Source of the DNA: Smallanthus sonchifolius | Lineage: Eukaryota > Streptophyta > Magnoliopsida > Asterales > Asteraceae | DNA: 64,000 nt | Reading direction: 5' to 3' | NCBI GenBank assembly: GCA_023525975.1 | Contig: CM042022.1 | Location: 66,112,001 to 66,176,000 of the forward strand | In this document: one piece after another, positions 22,413 through 32,477 of the stretch | Numbering within the stretch: the stretch's first letter is position 1 | Layout: each line of letters opens with the position of its first letter | The notes under the pieces: generated by a model | The model's database searches: none | What the model saw: only the letters and a program-made list of their open reading frames with translations | What the model was told of the DNA's origin: nothing | Position numbers and translations under genes: made by a program

Positions 22413-23542
22413 TGTGACAATCTGAACTTTCCAGGTTAAGTCCATTAACCAAATCCAGTTAACTCCTAACTTAGTTAACCTAACTCAAACTCCAGGGACT
22501 AAATCTGTCATTATCTAAACTCAAACTACAAGGACTAATTGTGTAAATAGCCCAAACTCAATCCTAATCCCATGTGTCCCTAATTGTTATTTTATAATTC
22601 TAGGGCATGCGCAAGCCGTTGTAGGATAATACTTCTGTACCTAATCTCATCCTTGTGTGATTCAACCTACTAGTCAATCCAGGTGAGTTTGACGACCCCG
22701 TTTTACTCGTTTTCCTGTTGGGGGAGAAACATGTACAAAAACCATCATACTTTTACTTGTTTTCCCATGGGGGAGAAACATGTACGCAAACAAACATCAT
22801 TTTACATGTTTTTCCTGTTGGGGGAGAAAATATGACACAAACTATTTTGGGTTATTGTAATTCATATGATATCACTGTTGAGGCTAAACGTAACGCACTA
22901 TCATGAAAGTCCTCACACACATCGGACCATTAATATGGATTTAGCGATGTAATGTTTGGTAGTACTACTGGGTTTGACAAGCCCCACCCACGTTAGTCGC
23001 GCTAACTCGATTGGAGGTCGAACTGGGGAAATGTTAGCCTAATCACATTAGTCAGAGTTGATACACTTGGCTGGAGGCAAACAAACAACCACGATGTTAG
23101 CTTCGGTTGTGAGCGCTTTAGTAAGACATGAACATAGGTTAGCCACCTATAGATATGCATATTGAATGTACATAATCTGCAAACACTTTACTACTATGTT
23201 GAAACCTGTGAACTCACCAACCTAGTGTTGTCTCGTTTTCTTACATGTTTTTCTCAGGTCGATACTCAGGTACACGTTAGGACATGCATGGTGTCTCTTG
23301 GTCATTATCATCACATGTTCAAACATTCAAACAATCATTACACTCTCTATTTACTTTGAACATGGGCGCGTTTGTTTTGCGCATTTACTTCTGTTTAAAC
23401 GCTTCCGCACATTAACTCTGAACTTTATGATATGTTATTTTGAAGTCCAATATAGAGTCATTTGAAGTAACTAATATATGAGATCCTTGTTTGTCACCTT
23501 CCAAATGGTGAAACTCCGTTAGTGGAATTTGGGGGTGTGACA
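22413..23542 (+). mobile_element. Solo LTR (1130 bp) inside the Gyp-L 5' LTR
   Basis: TGTGACAATCTG...GGGGTGTGACA is bounded by GTTAT on both sides (22408-22412 and 23543-23547). The uninterrupted sequence in the partner LTR (near 15303) has GTTAT only once. It ends like other Gypsy LTRs here but has no internal region, so it is the product of LTR-LTR recombination. It contains three tandem units of about 56 bp round TTTTCC[CT][AG]TGGGGGAGAAA (22695-22840). Confidence 0.93.
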
Positions 23543-23820
23543 GTTATGACCGTTAATGTCATAATCATGAACAATGGTCGCGAAACTGATGATCAGAGGA
23601 TGTTACAGTTCCAATTTAACTTAACCAAGTCAATTTTAACTTTTGAGAGTCAACAATTTGGGTTTTTGATATTGGCAGGAATAGTCTTGTGATTTCATGT
23701 GTGTCTGAGTTTAGAGATTGACAGAATTAGTCCCTGGAGTTTGAATTGAGTTAATTAGGTTAAATTTTAACTAGATTTGGTTAACGGGGTTAACTCTAAA
23801 TGACAGGGTGTCACAAAGAT

Positions 23821-25740
23821 GATACACAATTTAAAACCAAAATATCTAACCGGGCCTAACATGCTTCAGGTTTCCCTCATACATGCGATCACACCTCTCA
23901 TAATTTTTTTGACTCCACTCGGGTTTGTATATGGATTAGTAAAAGAGGTACTAGTATATGTATGAAACACTCAGACCACTAATGAAACACCATTATCATA
24001 TGCTTGCATATCAATCATAACTCCACCAATTAACACAAATCATACATGAATCAAAAGGACTTTTACGGGTAGTAATGTTAAGCTAGGGCTAACGGTGCGT
24101 AATAAGGAATTTAAAGTGGCTAAGGGTGAGTGGATATCAACGAAGTAAGTTAAAAATCAAATCAACTACAAACATCCATCTTGGGTAAAAATTACACATT
24201 TAACAATAAGCTCTTATTCTTTGAACTAAAAAATGAAACTTGGGTGAATTTGACCCAATAACATTTTTTGTATTTTCTTCTTTTTTTCATATATATTTTT
24301 GTTTCATTTTTTTATATATCTTTTTCTTTTCTTTTCTGGTAACATATCTAAACTATCACTACATAAACTCTAACCTAATTTCACTCCAACTCACGGGTTT
24401 AAAAACAAAAGGCTAAAAAGGCTAAGGGGTTTATAATGTGGGTTTCAACAAACAAAAAGGTTTAGGCTCAGAATTGGTGTCTAATGGATAATGTTAAGGT
24501 AGGGAGAACAAAAGAAAAGGTTTAAACAACTTGGCTCGTCTTAATGCCTCTATCATGTTCATGCAACAATTTGGTTCATGATCTCGAAATATGTCATATA
24601 CGCAAGTTCTAAAATGATGCAACATTATGGTAAACACACATGAAAATAAAATGATCAATCAATCATAATTATGTTCTATGCTTGATATCAAGGCTCAAAA
24701 TCTCACAAAAAACGGTGGTAAAGGGTTACGGATGTGAAAGCATGCATCTAAGTCCAGTATCTAAATTGTTACCCCCGGCTAGACATTTCTATCAATTTTC
24801 TGAACAACGTTTGCTAGGTTACTTTATCGTGCAACTTAAAGAGTACAACCATGACTAAGGACCTAGACTTATTTTTCAGCATGTAAAACGTTGGTGATTA
24901 TATTGAAAAATCCAATATTCAAGCACAATTGAACTTATGTAGGACTAAAAAATTTTCAAAATTTTCCAACCCACCGTTTTTCATATATTCCCACCATCCC
25001 CACACTTAAACCATACATTATCCCCAATGTACATTAAAATCATAAATGTTATGTGGTTTAAAGGTACTAATCAACCCAGTTTCCTAAATATGTCATGCAA
25101 ACCTCAACTACCCACAGGTGATACGACTCAATTACAAACAACTAAAACTAATCACTAAACATACCAAAAATAAAGACTCAAATCAAACACCAAAATAAAA
25201 TAAATTAAACTAAGGAAGTGCACATGACCTGATTATTCCTCTGTTGTGAGGTCCTCGTGTGAGTGTAGCAAATTCCTAAACTCACTTTCGTATAAATCAC
25301 GGTTGTATTTAGCATATGCAACAAGCATTTTAAACCCCTCGATAGCCCAAGTGTACGAGTGAAGTCTCGCCAGGGTTTTTAGTGAACACACCCACAAAGG
25401 TCCCTGCTTTCCTCCATAATCCATCCCCACACTTGGGTCTTGCTATGTTGATATAGAACTAAAAAAAAAAAAATTAAACATACCAAAAAAACAAAAACAA
25501 ATGCAAACAACTGGGCTGCCTTCCGATTAGCGCTAAGTTTTTAAGGTCTTCAGCTAGACCGTACCTGATTTAGCTATTATGGTTGTTGAAACACAAATTC
25601 TTTTCCAAATGCTACCTCACTTGCTCGGTTGTCCTTTACATTAAAATTTAACTTTCTAATGTGTTCCACAGCAAAAAAACTCATCTTCCTTTCTCCTTTT
25701 CCTAAAGTGTCTAGTCTCATACGACTGCTTGACATTCCTG
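23821..25740 (-). other. Post-pol region of Ath-M, mostly non-coding
   Basis: On the minus strand this leads from the end of the coding part to the insertion point of Gyp-L. Near 25510-25560 it reads LKNLALIGRQPS, the peptide at the end of the Athila pol region. A 65-codon reading (25233-25430: SLKTLARLHSYTWAIEGF) is of unknown meaning. The rest is AT-rich with homopolymer runs (24260-24340), and I see no other gene. Confidence 0.55.
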
Positions 25741-25932
25741 GGAGGTTTCTTTCACCCAGCCGGTAATTCCGATGACTTTGTGTCCGGCTTGATATAATTG
25801 CTTGAACTTTCCACCTGTTGTTTCCATGGTGCCTTATCTACTTGCACCCCTGCTTCCCCATACTTGGGGATTGCTGCATCTACCTCTTCATTCATATCTT
25901 TCAGCTTTAAACCTATCAACAACAAAACCTTT

Positions 25933-26490
25933 CTATTTTGTGTCACCCTCATCCATTTTGGAATGAGGAGGACACTTATTAGTGGTACCTGCTTTGAAAC
26001 ATTTAACTTTATTAAAATACGTAAAAGTATTTGCAAGAATGTCTAAGTTAAACTCACGGTTTCCAAATGTCATGCTTATTGTGTTGTCTCTACGGTTGAT
26101 CTGAGCATTGGCAGTTTCCAAGAATGCCCTTCCAAGTAAGACCGTCGATTGTTCTTTCTTCCTACTAGGTGTATAATCAAGCACCAGAAAATCTTCAGGG
26201 TAATAGAATTCCCTGACCGTCACAACAACTCTTCTAAGCATCCCTCGAGAACGTTTCTGTGTCAAATCGGCTAACACCACGGTGGTGTTAACTTGCTGTA
26301 AAGGACCAAAGTCAGACTGGTCATACAGATTTCCTGGTAATATGCTGACACTCGATCCATAATCCAACAATGCTTGATTAATCTTTAATCCCCCAACTTT
26401 AACCGTGATAAGAGGTTCTCCTAAATCACATTCGTCCTCCGAATCACTCTCTTCACCATCTTGGTGGGTACTCACCGTGCTAAGTTAACC
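25933..26490 (-). pseudogene. Athila aspartic protease of Ath-M
   Basis: This is the retroviral-type protease that cleaves the Gag polyprotein. On the minus strand 26475-25933 is open for 180 codons: an acidic lead (SDSEDECDLGEP), the beta-strand ITVKVGGLKIN, the active-site segment LLDYGSSVSILPG (about residues 36-48) and the flap-like TVVLADLTQKR. The second signature VLLGRAFLETANAQI follows near residue 112. The active site reads D-Y-G in place of D-T/S-G. The frame is closed downstream, where RT would be expected but the post-pol region follows instead. Confidence 0.85.
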
Positions 26491-26989
26491 TTTGATGTTG
26501 CAGGTTCAGTTGAGTATTACTTGGTAGCTTTCCCGGATCTCTACTGACAGTTGTTCAGCCATCTACCCAACTTGTGTAGTCAATGCTCCAATGGTTTTAC
26601 CTCTGACTTCATTATCCTTTTTGATGTCCTTTAGTACCTCCAAGATGGTAGCTAACTGCATGTTTGTGGAGTCATTAACATTGTAGCCTCCACCTTGATA
26701 CTCGTAATTCTGTTGTAAATTTCTTACAAATCCCTAATGATTTCCTTCTTGATGGCCACCTAGGTGGTGTGGCCCTTGATTATACTGGCTTCTTTGATAT
26801 ACGCCTTGATTATATCCTTTTTGGCGGCCTTGTTACTGTTGTCCTCGACCCTACACAATAGAACCCGTAAACTTAGGATTTAGTTGATTAGATGCATTAC
26901 CATACCTGAAATTTGGATGATTTCTGAATCCGGGATGGTAGGTGTTGGAGTTCATGTCATATTGCTTCCTTTCGCCACCAACTTGATTC

Positions 26990-28438
26990 ACTTCTTAAGC
27001 TTTACCAAATTCTTGTGGACAGTCTGCCAATGTGTGCCCAAGGCCATTGCACCCCTCACACACTGGGTACGATTGTGACACATTAGACACCTATTTTCCT
27101 CCCAACTTGGCAATTCTTGCCATTTAGATCTCAATGGCATCCAACCTTTTGTTGGTCTCATAGTCCACGGATTTTGCTGATGCAGATCCTGCTTTTGCTC
27201 TTCTACTCGCATGTGCTTTCCGCTTAGATGTTGTGCTCAGCTTCTCTAAAAATGCCTAATCCTCATCCTCATGGTTGGAGAAAAATGCCCCATTGCTGGT
27301 GGAAGTCACATCTGTAACATCTTCACGCGACAATCCATCATAGAATTTCTGAATCAACTCCCATTTCTCGATACCATGATGTGGGCACAACCTCAATAAC
27401 TCCTTGAACCTCTGGAAAGTTTCATAAAATGGTTCCACCTGACTGTTGTTTAAACTCCCAAATAGCTATCCGAGTTGCATTAGTCTTATCTGGCGGGAAG
27501 TACTCCTCCAAGAATTGCTGCTGCATCTCTGCCCATGTGGCAATACTTCCTCCTGGAAACGTAAGAAAACATTGCTTAGCTTTGTCTTTTAGTGAAAACT
27601 GAAAGAGCACCAGTTTCACTTCCTTAGGTGAGAATCCTTAACCACCAATGGTGCCACAAGGGGCCTCATATTCAGATAAATGATGGTAAGGTTCCTCAGT
27701 GGCACTTCCATAGTAACTAGGGAGGATCGCTAAACAGCCTAGGCGGATTTTGAATGCTCTTCCTCTATAAATCGGTGGTATGATCGGGATGGAGTTCACG
27801 GCAATGGCAGGGCGGAAGTGACTGTCTACCCCTTGATCAGATGGTTGGTATCCGAAGTTACGTCTCTCGAGATTTCTATTCCTTTATGGTTCACCCCTTA
27901 CATTTCTGTGGTTTACTTGGGGTTGTCTGATTCAGTCTTCTTGACCCACATTTCTAGGGTTACCCTGATAGTTTCCTTGCCGATAACTGTATACTCCACC
28001 TTGACGATAGTCATCTACTTCTTGTGGTGGTGGTGGTGGTTGCACCCACCCATCGATTCCGTCTCTTTCACACCTCTGTTGTCTAGGGGGTATTGCCTCC
28101 TGGTAATACGGGTCATACCAATCTTTATTCTCCTAATTCTCGTGTTGGGAACCATGCTCTGGATGATGAATTCGTCCCGGTGATGATCGTTCATCATCAT
28201 CATCATAATCTGAATGATTCGAATTGTTGTTTCGAGGTCGGTATTGGCGGTCATGAAAAACTGGTTGAGCATTAGGTTGAGGTTGTGGTGGAGGTGGTGG
28301 TCATGGTTGTGGTCTTAGACCTTGGTTATTCTGGCCTTGGTTGGCCGGGTTATTTGGAAATAAGAGATCTGGAAGAGGTGGAATCGGTATTCCACCTTGG
28401 TAGTGTTCTTGTTTGATGGGATTAGGTTGTTGATCCAT
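26990..28438 (-). pseudogene. Athila gag of Ath-M (decayed)
   Basis: On the minus strand the likely start is the ATG at 28438. A long Pro/Gln/Arg-rich N-terminal part has frameshifts and stops. The capsid core is clear: LVLFQFSLKDKAKQCFLTFP and WAEMQQQFLEEYFPP (27619-27422), then FYETFQRFKELLRLCPHHGIEKWELIQ and FYDGL (27438-27256). A zinc knuckle CEGCNGLGHTLADC reads at 27060-27019. At least two frameshifts and several stops separate these blocks. These are Athila-lineage signatures. Confidence 0.85.
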
Positions 28439-28657
28439 TCTTGCTTTTGGACTATCAAGTTTCTCAAGGATGGTCTATATTCTTCCTGAGAACCTTCTAT
28501 TTGCTCTTGCTGTTTTTTTCTATCTCAGGATCAAACTTTAATGGCGATGATCTTCCTGAGAACCGTGTATGTATAAACTTGTGTCTGCACAAGTAAGCAC
28601 ACCAAAGTAGTATTGCTCTAAACAAAGTAAATTAAAAATAGCACTTTACGCACGGAC
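28439..28657 (-). other. Ath-M leader
   Basis: Untranslated stretch between primer site and gag. Two segments around GATCTTCCTGAGAACC (about 28490 and 28548) repeat one another. No gene seen. Confidence 0.5.
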
Positions 28658-28675
28658 TCCCCGGAAACGACGCCA
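28658..28675 (-). promoter_or_regulatory. Primer binding site of Ath-M (tRNA-Asp type)
   Basis: On the minus strand TGGCGTCGTTTCCGGGGA differs at two places from the common Athila/Tat primer site TGGCGCCGTTGCCGGGGA. Both changes may be decay. Confidence 0.85.
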
Positions 28676-28686
28676 TTTTAATCGCG

Positions 28687-29887
28687 TGTCGAAGGCTAAT
28701 AAAAAATATAAGTAAAAACCACTTCTTAGCTACGTTAGACTGCAGTATGGGAAGTAGGGTTGTCGAATCAACAGGAAATTCATAGAAAACACTATTTGCA
28801 ATTCACGGTTTAGTTAAGCAGTTGAAAGTAAAACTAAAACTTTTGATTTAAATGATTGATAAAATACTTGCACTAGCAACAAAGTTAAATGAGTTTGGTA
28901 AACAATTAGAGGAGTGACCACTCCGCGTTTTTGATTCAGCAAAATAAACGTTCAGTTTTAATTCAAACTAGATAGGAGATCGCATAGACATGACCATGTT
29001 TAAATTGTTCAACCTAATTCAATAATATAAAACCCAAACTCAAAATCAAATTATTCCCGATGCAAGAAAACCAAGAAACGATGATAAATGTACAAGAATT
29101 AAATGACATTAAACTGCTCAGAAATAAACAGACAATTGAATGCAAAGAACTTAATAGGTTCACAAAATCCAATCCAACACTAGAAAAAAAAATATAATCG
29201 AACGAGTACCTGCAAGAATCGTTCACACGGAGGGATCACAATGGAGCTTAGCTGCTCCTAGTCATCACAGAAACACTAAAATTAACTTTAGACATCAAGA
29301 ACCTAACACAAAGTAAAAATCCTTCAAAAGCTGCCCCCAAAACTCGCCAAATTCATCTAAAAAGGCTGAGAAAGAAGATTTTTCGAAACCCTAACGGTTT
29401 GGGCTTAAATGGTGTAAAAATCCATGAAAAGCGGCCTCCAACTGACTCGCGACGTACAATATGGTAGGCCCACCGTATTGTATGGCCAAACAACTTTGTA
29501 CGGCCAAATATTTCTAATTAAACTACTTCATACGGCCACCGTAGTATTGTACGGTGACCCCCCGTATTGTACAACCAAACCCTTTTTTCACATATGGATC
29601 GTTGAGGCACATCGGATTCATATATTATGGCTCCCGTAACTCATTTTCTAGCCCGAGATATGCTTATTTGATGTTTTAGCCACTAGAACCCCCTCACCAG
29701 CCTCCATCTTTTGCATACTTTTACAACTAGTCCTTCTACTTCCTTCCATATGCTTCAAAAATGCGTACTTAGCATCTAAACACTTATAAATCATAAACAC
29801 GCGCAAAGTAAACACGTTCCATGCCAAACCACACATAAAAAACATATAATTAAGCATTATAAACACCAAACAAACACACTTTGATCA
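28687..29887 (-). repeat. 5' LTR of Ath-M (about 1201 bp)
   Basis: On the minus strand TGATCAAAGTGTG at 29887 to ...TTCGACA at 28687. The start is supported by the partner at 12850; the end is placed by the CA before the primer site. Around 29450-29575 it has repeated CGTATTGTAC and GTACAATACGG segments in both orientations, another palindrome cluster. Confidence 0.75.
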
Positions 29888-30948
29888 TTAGGAAAGGTCA
29901 CCCAACATTCTTAGCTTATATAGCCGATGTCAAAATAAAAGGGAAGGAACTGGATCAAGTTCCAGTTGTGAAAGAATTCCCTTAAGTATTTCCTACGGTC
30001 TCCCAGGTGCTCCACCTGAGATATATATCGAATTTAGAACGGATTTAATTCCTGAAGCTAAGCCGATGGAGAAGGCTCCTTACCGGTTAGTACCAACTGA
30101 AATGAAGGAGTTAATGTCACAACTGCAAGAGTTGTTATACAAAAGGATTTATACATCAAAATGTAACCCCTTGGGGTACATCAATCCTGTTTGTCAAGAA
30201 GAAGGACGGTAGTATGAGAATGTGTATAGACTACCGTGAATTAAATAAGATGACCATCAAGAATAGGTATCCCTTATCTAGAATTGATGATCTGTTTGGT
30301 CAGTTACAAGGATCAACTTGGCTCTCCAAAATTGATTTGAGATCCGGTTATCACCAAGTTAAGGTACTTGAGGATGATGTGCCTAAGACAACATTCAGAA
30401 CTCGTTACGGACATTATGAATTTATGGTGATGCCTTTCGGAGTAACGAATGCTCCTAAAGTTTTTATGGATCTCATGAATAGAGTATGTCCGCCAATGTT
30501 AGACAAGTTTGTTATTATCTTCATTGATGATATCTTAATACATTCGATAAATGAAGGAGAACACGCACAACATCTTCGTGAATTTCTTACAACTTTACGA
30601 AAAGAAAGTTGTAAGCGAAATTCTCAAAATGTGTGTTTTGGTTATGAGAAATTCAATTTCCGGGCTATGTTGTGAATGCAGAAGGCATATCCGTAGACCC
30701 AGCAAAGGTAGAGGCTGTAATAAAATGGTCTCCACCCAAGAATATGTCATAAGTGAAAAGTTTCTTGGGGTTAGCCGGCTATTATAACTCAAAATAATTC
30801 AAAGTATAAATGGAATGCAAAACAAGAGAAAGCATTCCAAATATTGAAAGAGAGATAAACACAAGCTCTAGTACTGGCACTGCCAGAAGGAATATAAGAT
30901 TTGTGGTATATTCTGATGCCTCGAAGCTTGGGTTAGGATGTATCTTTT
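29888..30948 (+). pseudogene. Gyp-J protease end, reverse transcriptase and RNase H start
   Basis: The reading begins after the Ath-M end with HPTFLAYIADVK and PVVKEFP (linker between protease and RT). The RT core is open at 30214-30675: MRMCIDYRELNK, YPLSRIDDLFGQL, FSKIDLRSGYHQ-type WLSKIDLRSGYHQV, MPFGVTNAPKVFMDLMN and the catalytic FIDDILI (about 30520). After a frameshift FLGYVVNAEGISVDPAKVEAV and KSFLGLAGYY follow, and RNase H starts with YSDASKLGLGC before a stop at about 30948. Gypsy RT of the chromovirus/Tekay style. The rest of pol is cut by the Gyp-K LTR. Confidence 0.88.
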
Positions 30949-31903
30949 GAAACATCCTACAAAATTATTATTATTTTATTAGAGTTATATTGCGAAAAAC
31001 GGTCAGAGTTTATCAAAGCCTCGCCATTAAATGGCCAAGGTATATTTTAGGTGTAAATATTGTTTTACATTTAAAATATTTTGTTACGTAAGATCTAGGG
31101 ATTCTTCGCTCCGACCAGCCTTGTCCATAGGAAGCTCTATTTCATGTGCTTCTTTCCTATTGTGTTTGGAAAATATTTTTGAATTAGCTTACGCTAAGTA
31201 AGTACACTGCATTATTCATTTTATTATGAACCTTTTTGGTTCTTATCGTTCAAGTTTCCCGGGCTCTCGGTGCCCCCGTGACCATCTCCGGACGTACCTC
31301 CGGTCACGTCATTCGTATATTTTATGGGTGTGCTAACCCCTCATGACCATCTTCAGACGTACCTCCGGTCATAGTATTCATTTCATTCATGGGTGTGCTA
31401 ACCCCCTCATGACCATCTTCGGACTTACCTCCGGTCATAGTATTGGCAAGGTCCTTATACTCGTCAGTATAGACCCCTTGCATTTATCACGAAGATTCAT
31501 TGCCACGATGGCTCGTTTATTTCTTAGATCAGCCCCCTAGGCTTTCGATCTTTCCTTTTAATTCTTTTCTTCTTTATTTTATTGAGATACACCTTATAGG
31601 TCGGGTATCTCTTTTCATTTGGGACCTTGAGTATCTTAGACTCACAGCCTTCCAAATGTATCAAGCATTTATTTTCATTTCACGTACATGCTTGGTTTAT
31701 TTCCCGACCAGTCCTCACCTTATAACTTCATAACGGTTTCTCCACGATGCACTAAAAGGGTTTATATATAGGAAGTACCAGTGGCGTATCCACCACCCCT
31801 TTAATACTTCATGAGTACTCCATTATTCCATTTTAGGGCTTAGACTTGTTCCATCATACTCATTCATATGGGCACGTATCATCATGCATTCACGTGTTCA
31901 TAT
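30949..31903 (+). repeat. Gyp-K: Gypsy LTR fragment with tandem repeats
   Basis: It starts TGAAACATCC directly after the Gyp-J RNase H fragment and ends where the Cop-B LTR begins. The start resembles the Gyp-F LTR start. Three units of 64-65 bp (31279, 31343, 31408) contain TGACC...GGTCA inverted repeats round ATCTCCGGACGTACCTCC. Without a second end I cannot say whether it is a 5' LTR, a solo LTR or a fragment. Confidence 0.5.
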
Positions 31904-32417
31904 TGTAGGTCCCCGGGTGTCACGGATCATATCGTGCGAGTAAGTTTCAAGTCGAACAGGGTGTGGAATACCCGTGACTAGATGGAGTATCAACAAAAAC
32001 TAGTAAACCGACAACAAACACAAGTCACTGAAAAACTTCGTCTATTATCATTATCAGCCAATTATAGAGAATACAAAGAGAGCGTACTTGTAAACCTCTA
32101 CAACAGGCTATATATACTAACACACTAGTTACATGTGTACTTAGCAAGTGCGCAAGAAAATCTTCCTGTGTACTTCGCAAGTACGCAAGGCTTGTTCATG
32201 CGTACTTGCCAAGTACGCAGGTAATACTTCATGCGCACTTGACTAAGTGCGCACAACACTTAGCCAAATATACAAAAGACTCTTAAAAGACCAAATACAT
32301 ACAAACTTGATTACAACTCAATAAAACATCACAATCAAAGATTGAAATACAAATACAAAGTACAATACAAAAGCAGAGACAATCTCAGAGTGCTTGTCAC
32401 ACAGAATTGCTTCACCA
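31904..32417 (-). repeat. 3' LTR of Cop-B (514 bp)
   Basis: Minus strand TGGTGAAGCAA...GGGGACCTACA. It matches the Cop-H LTR (54286-54795) in ends, length and promoter array, so these two form one family. Confidence 0.85.
32109..32250 (-). promoter_or_regulatory. Cop-B LTR promoter: four GTACTT palindromes plus TATA
   Basis: Dyad cores lie at 32137-32151, 32170-32184, 32202-32216 and 32235-32250, with starts 33, 32 and 33 bp apart. Three have GTAC arms (one half GTGC); the one at 32235 has GCAC/GTGC, changed on both sides together. On the minus strand a TATATATA (32109-32116) lies 20 bp beyond the last core. Confidence 0.75.
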
Positions 32418-32429
32418 AACTCCCCCTTG
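32418..32429 (-). promoter_or_regulatory. Polypurine tract of Cop-B
   Basis: On the minus strand CAAGGGGGAGTT, directly before the LTR start. Confidence 0.85.
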
Positions 32430-32477
32430 ATAGCAGCTCTGGATTGTCTTCAATCTCTGACCATCTTCAGCTCTGAC

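Larger units (their letters stand above)
13026..23815 (-). mobile_element. Gyp-L: decayed chromovirus-related Gypsy nested in Ath-M
   Basis: Two related LTRs (13026-15579 and 20148-23815, the latter enlarged by a solo LTR) face the minus strand. The iMet primer site is at 20131-20147. The interior is 4.6 kb: a small gag-like remnant, long non-coding tandem repeats and only the end of pol. The flanks ACGAT (13021-13025) and AAGAT (23816-23820) differ by one base and are probably the aged duplication. Confidence 0.85.
20148..23815 (-). repeat. 5' LTR of Gyp-L, interrupted by a solo LTR
   Basis: The copy of 13026-15579, with an insertion at 22413-23542 and its 5-bp duplication; without these it is about 2533 bp. 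The two LTRs differ by many substitutions and short indels, so Gyp-L is old compared with Gyp-D or Tat-N. Confidence 0.9.
12669..29887 (-). mobile_element. Ath-M: Athila-lineage Gypsy without pol, host of Gyp-L
   Basis: On the minus strand: 5' LTR (28687-29887), tRNA-Asp-type primer binding site, gag with a zinc knuckle, protease, then an abrupt passage to post-pol sequence, polypurine tract and a truncated 3' LTR (12669-12850). The gag type (CPHHG, FSLKDKAKxxF) and primer site are those of the Athila lineage. No RT, RNase H or integrase is present. Gyp-L interrupts it at 13026-23815. Confidence 0.8.
11525..30948 (+). mobile_element. Gyp-J: Gypsy element split by Ath-M
   Basis: A gag fragment (11984-12668) and a pol fragment (29888-30948), both on the plus strand, flank the 17-kb minus-strand Ath-M. 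The missing stretch of gag and protease was lost with the truncated end of Ath-M. That the two fragments are one element is inferred from order and orientation. Confidence 0.6.

Noticed and set aside
28093..28275. His-rich plus-strand reading and the matching minus-strand His-rich reading
   Set aside because: Low-complexity CAT/ATG repeats in the gag of Ath-M; both are shadows of the Pro/Arg-rich gag frame.
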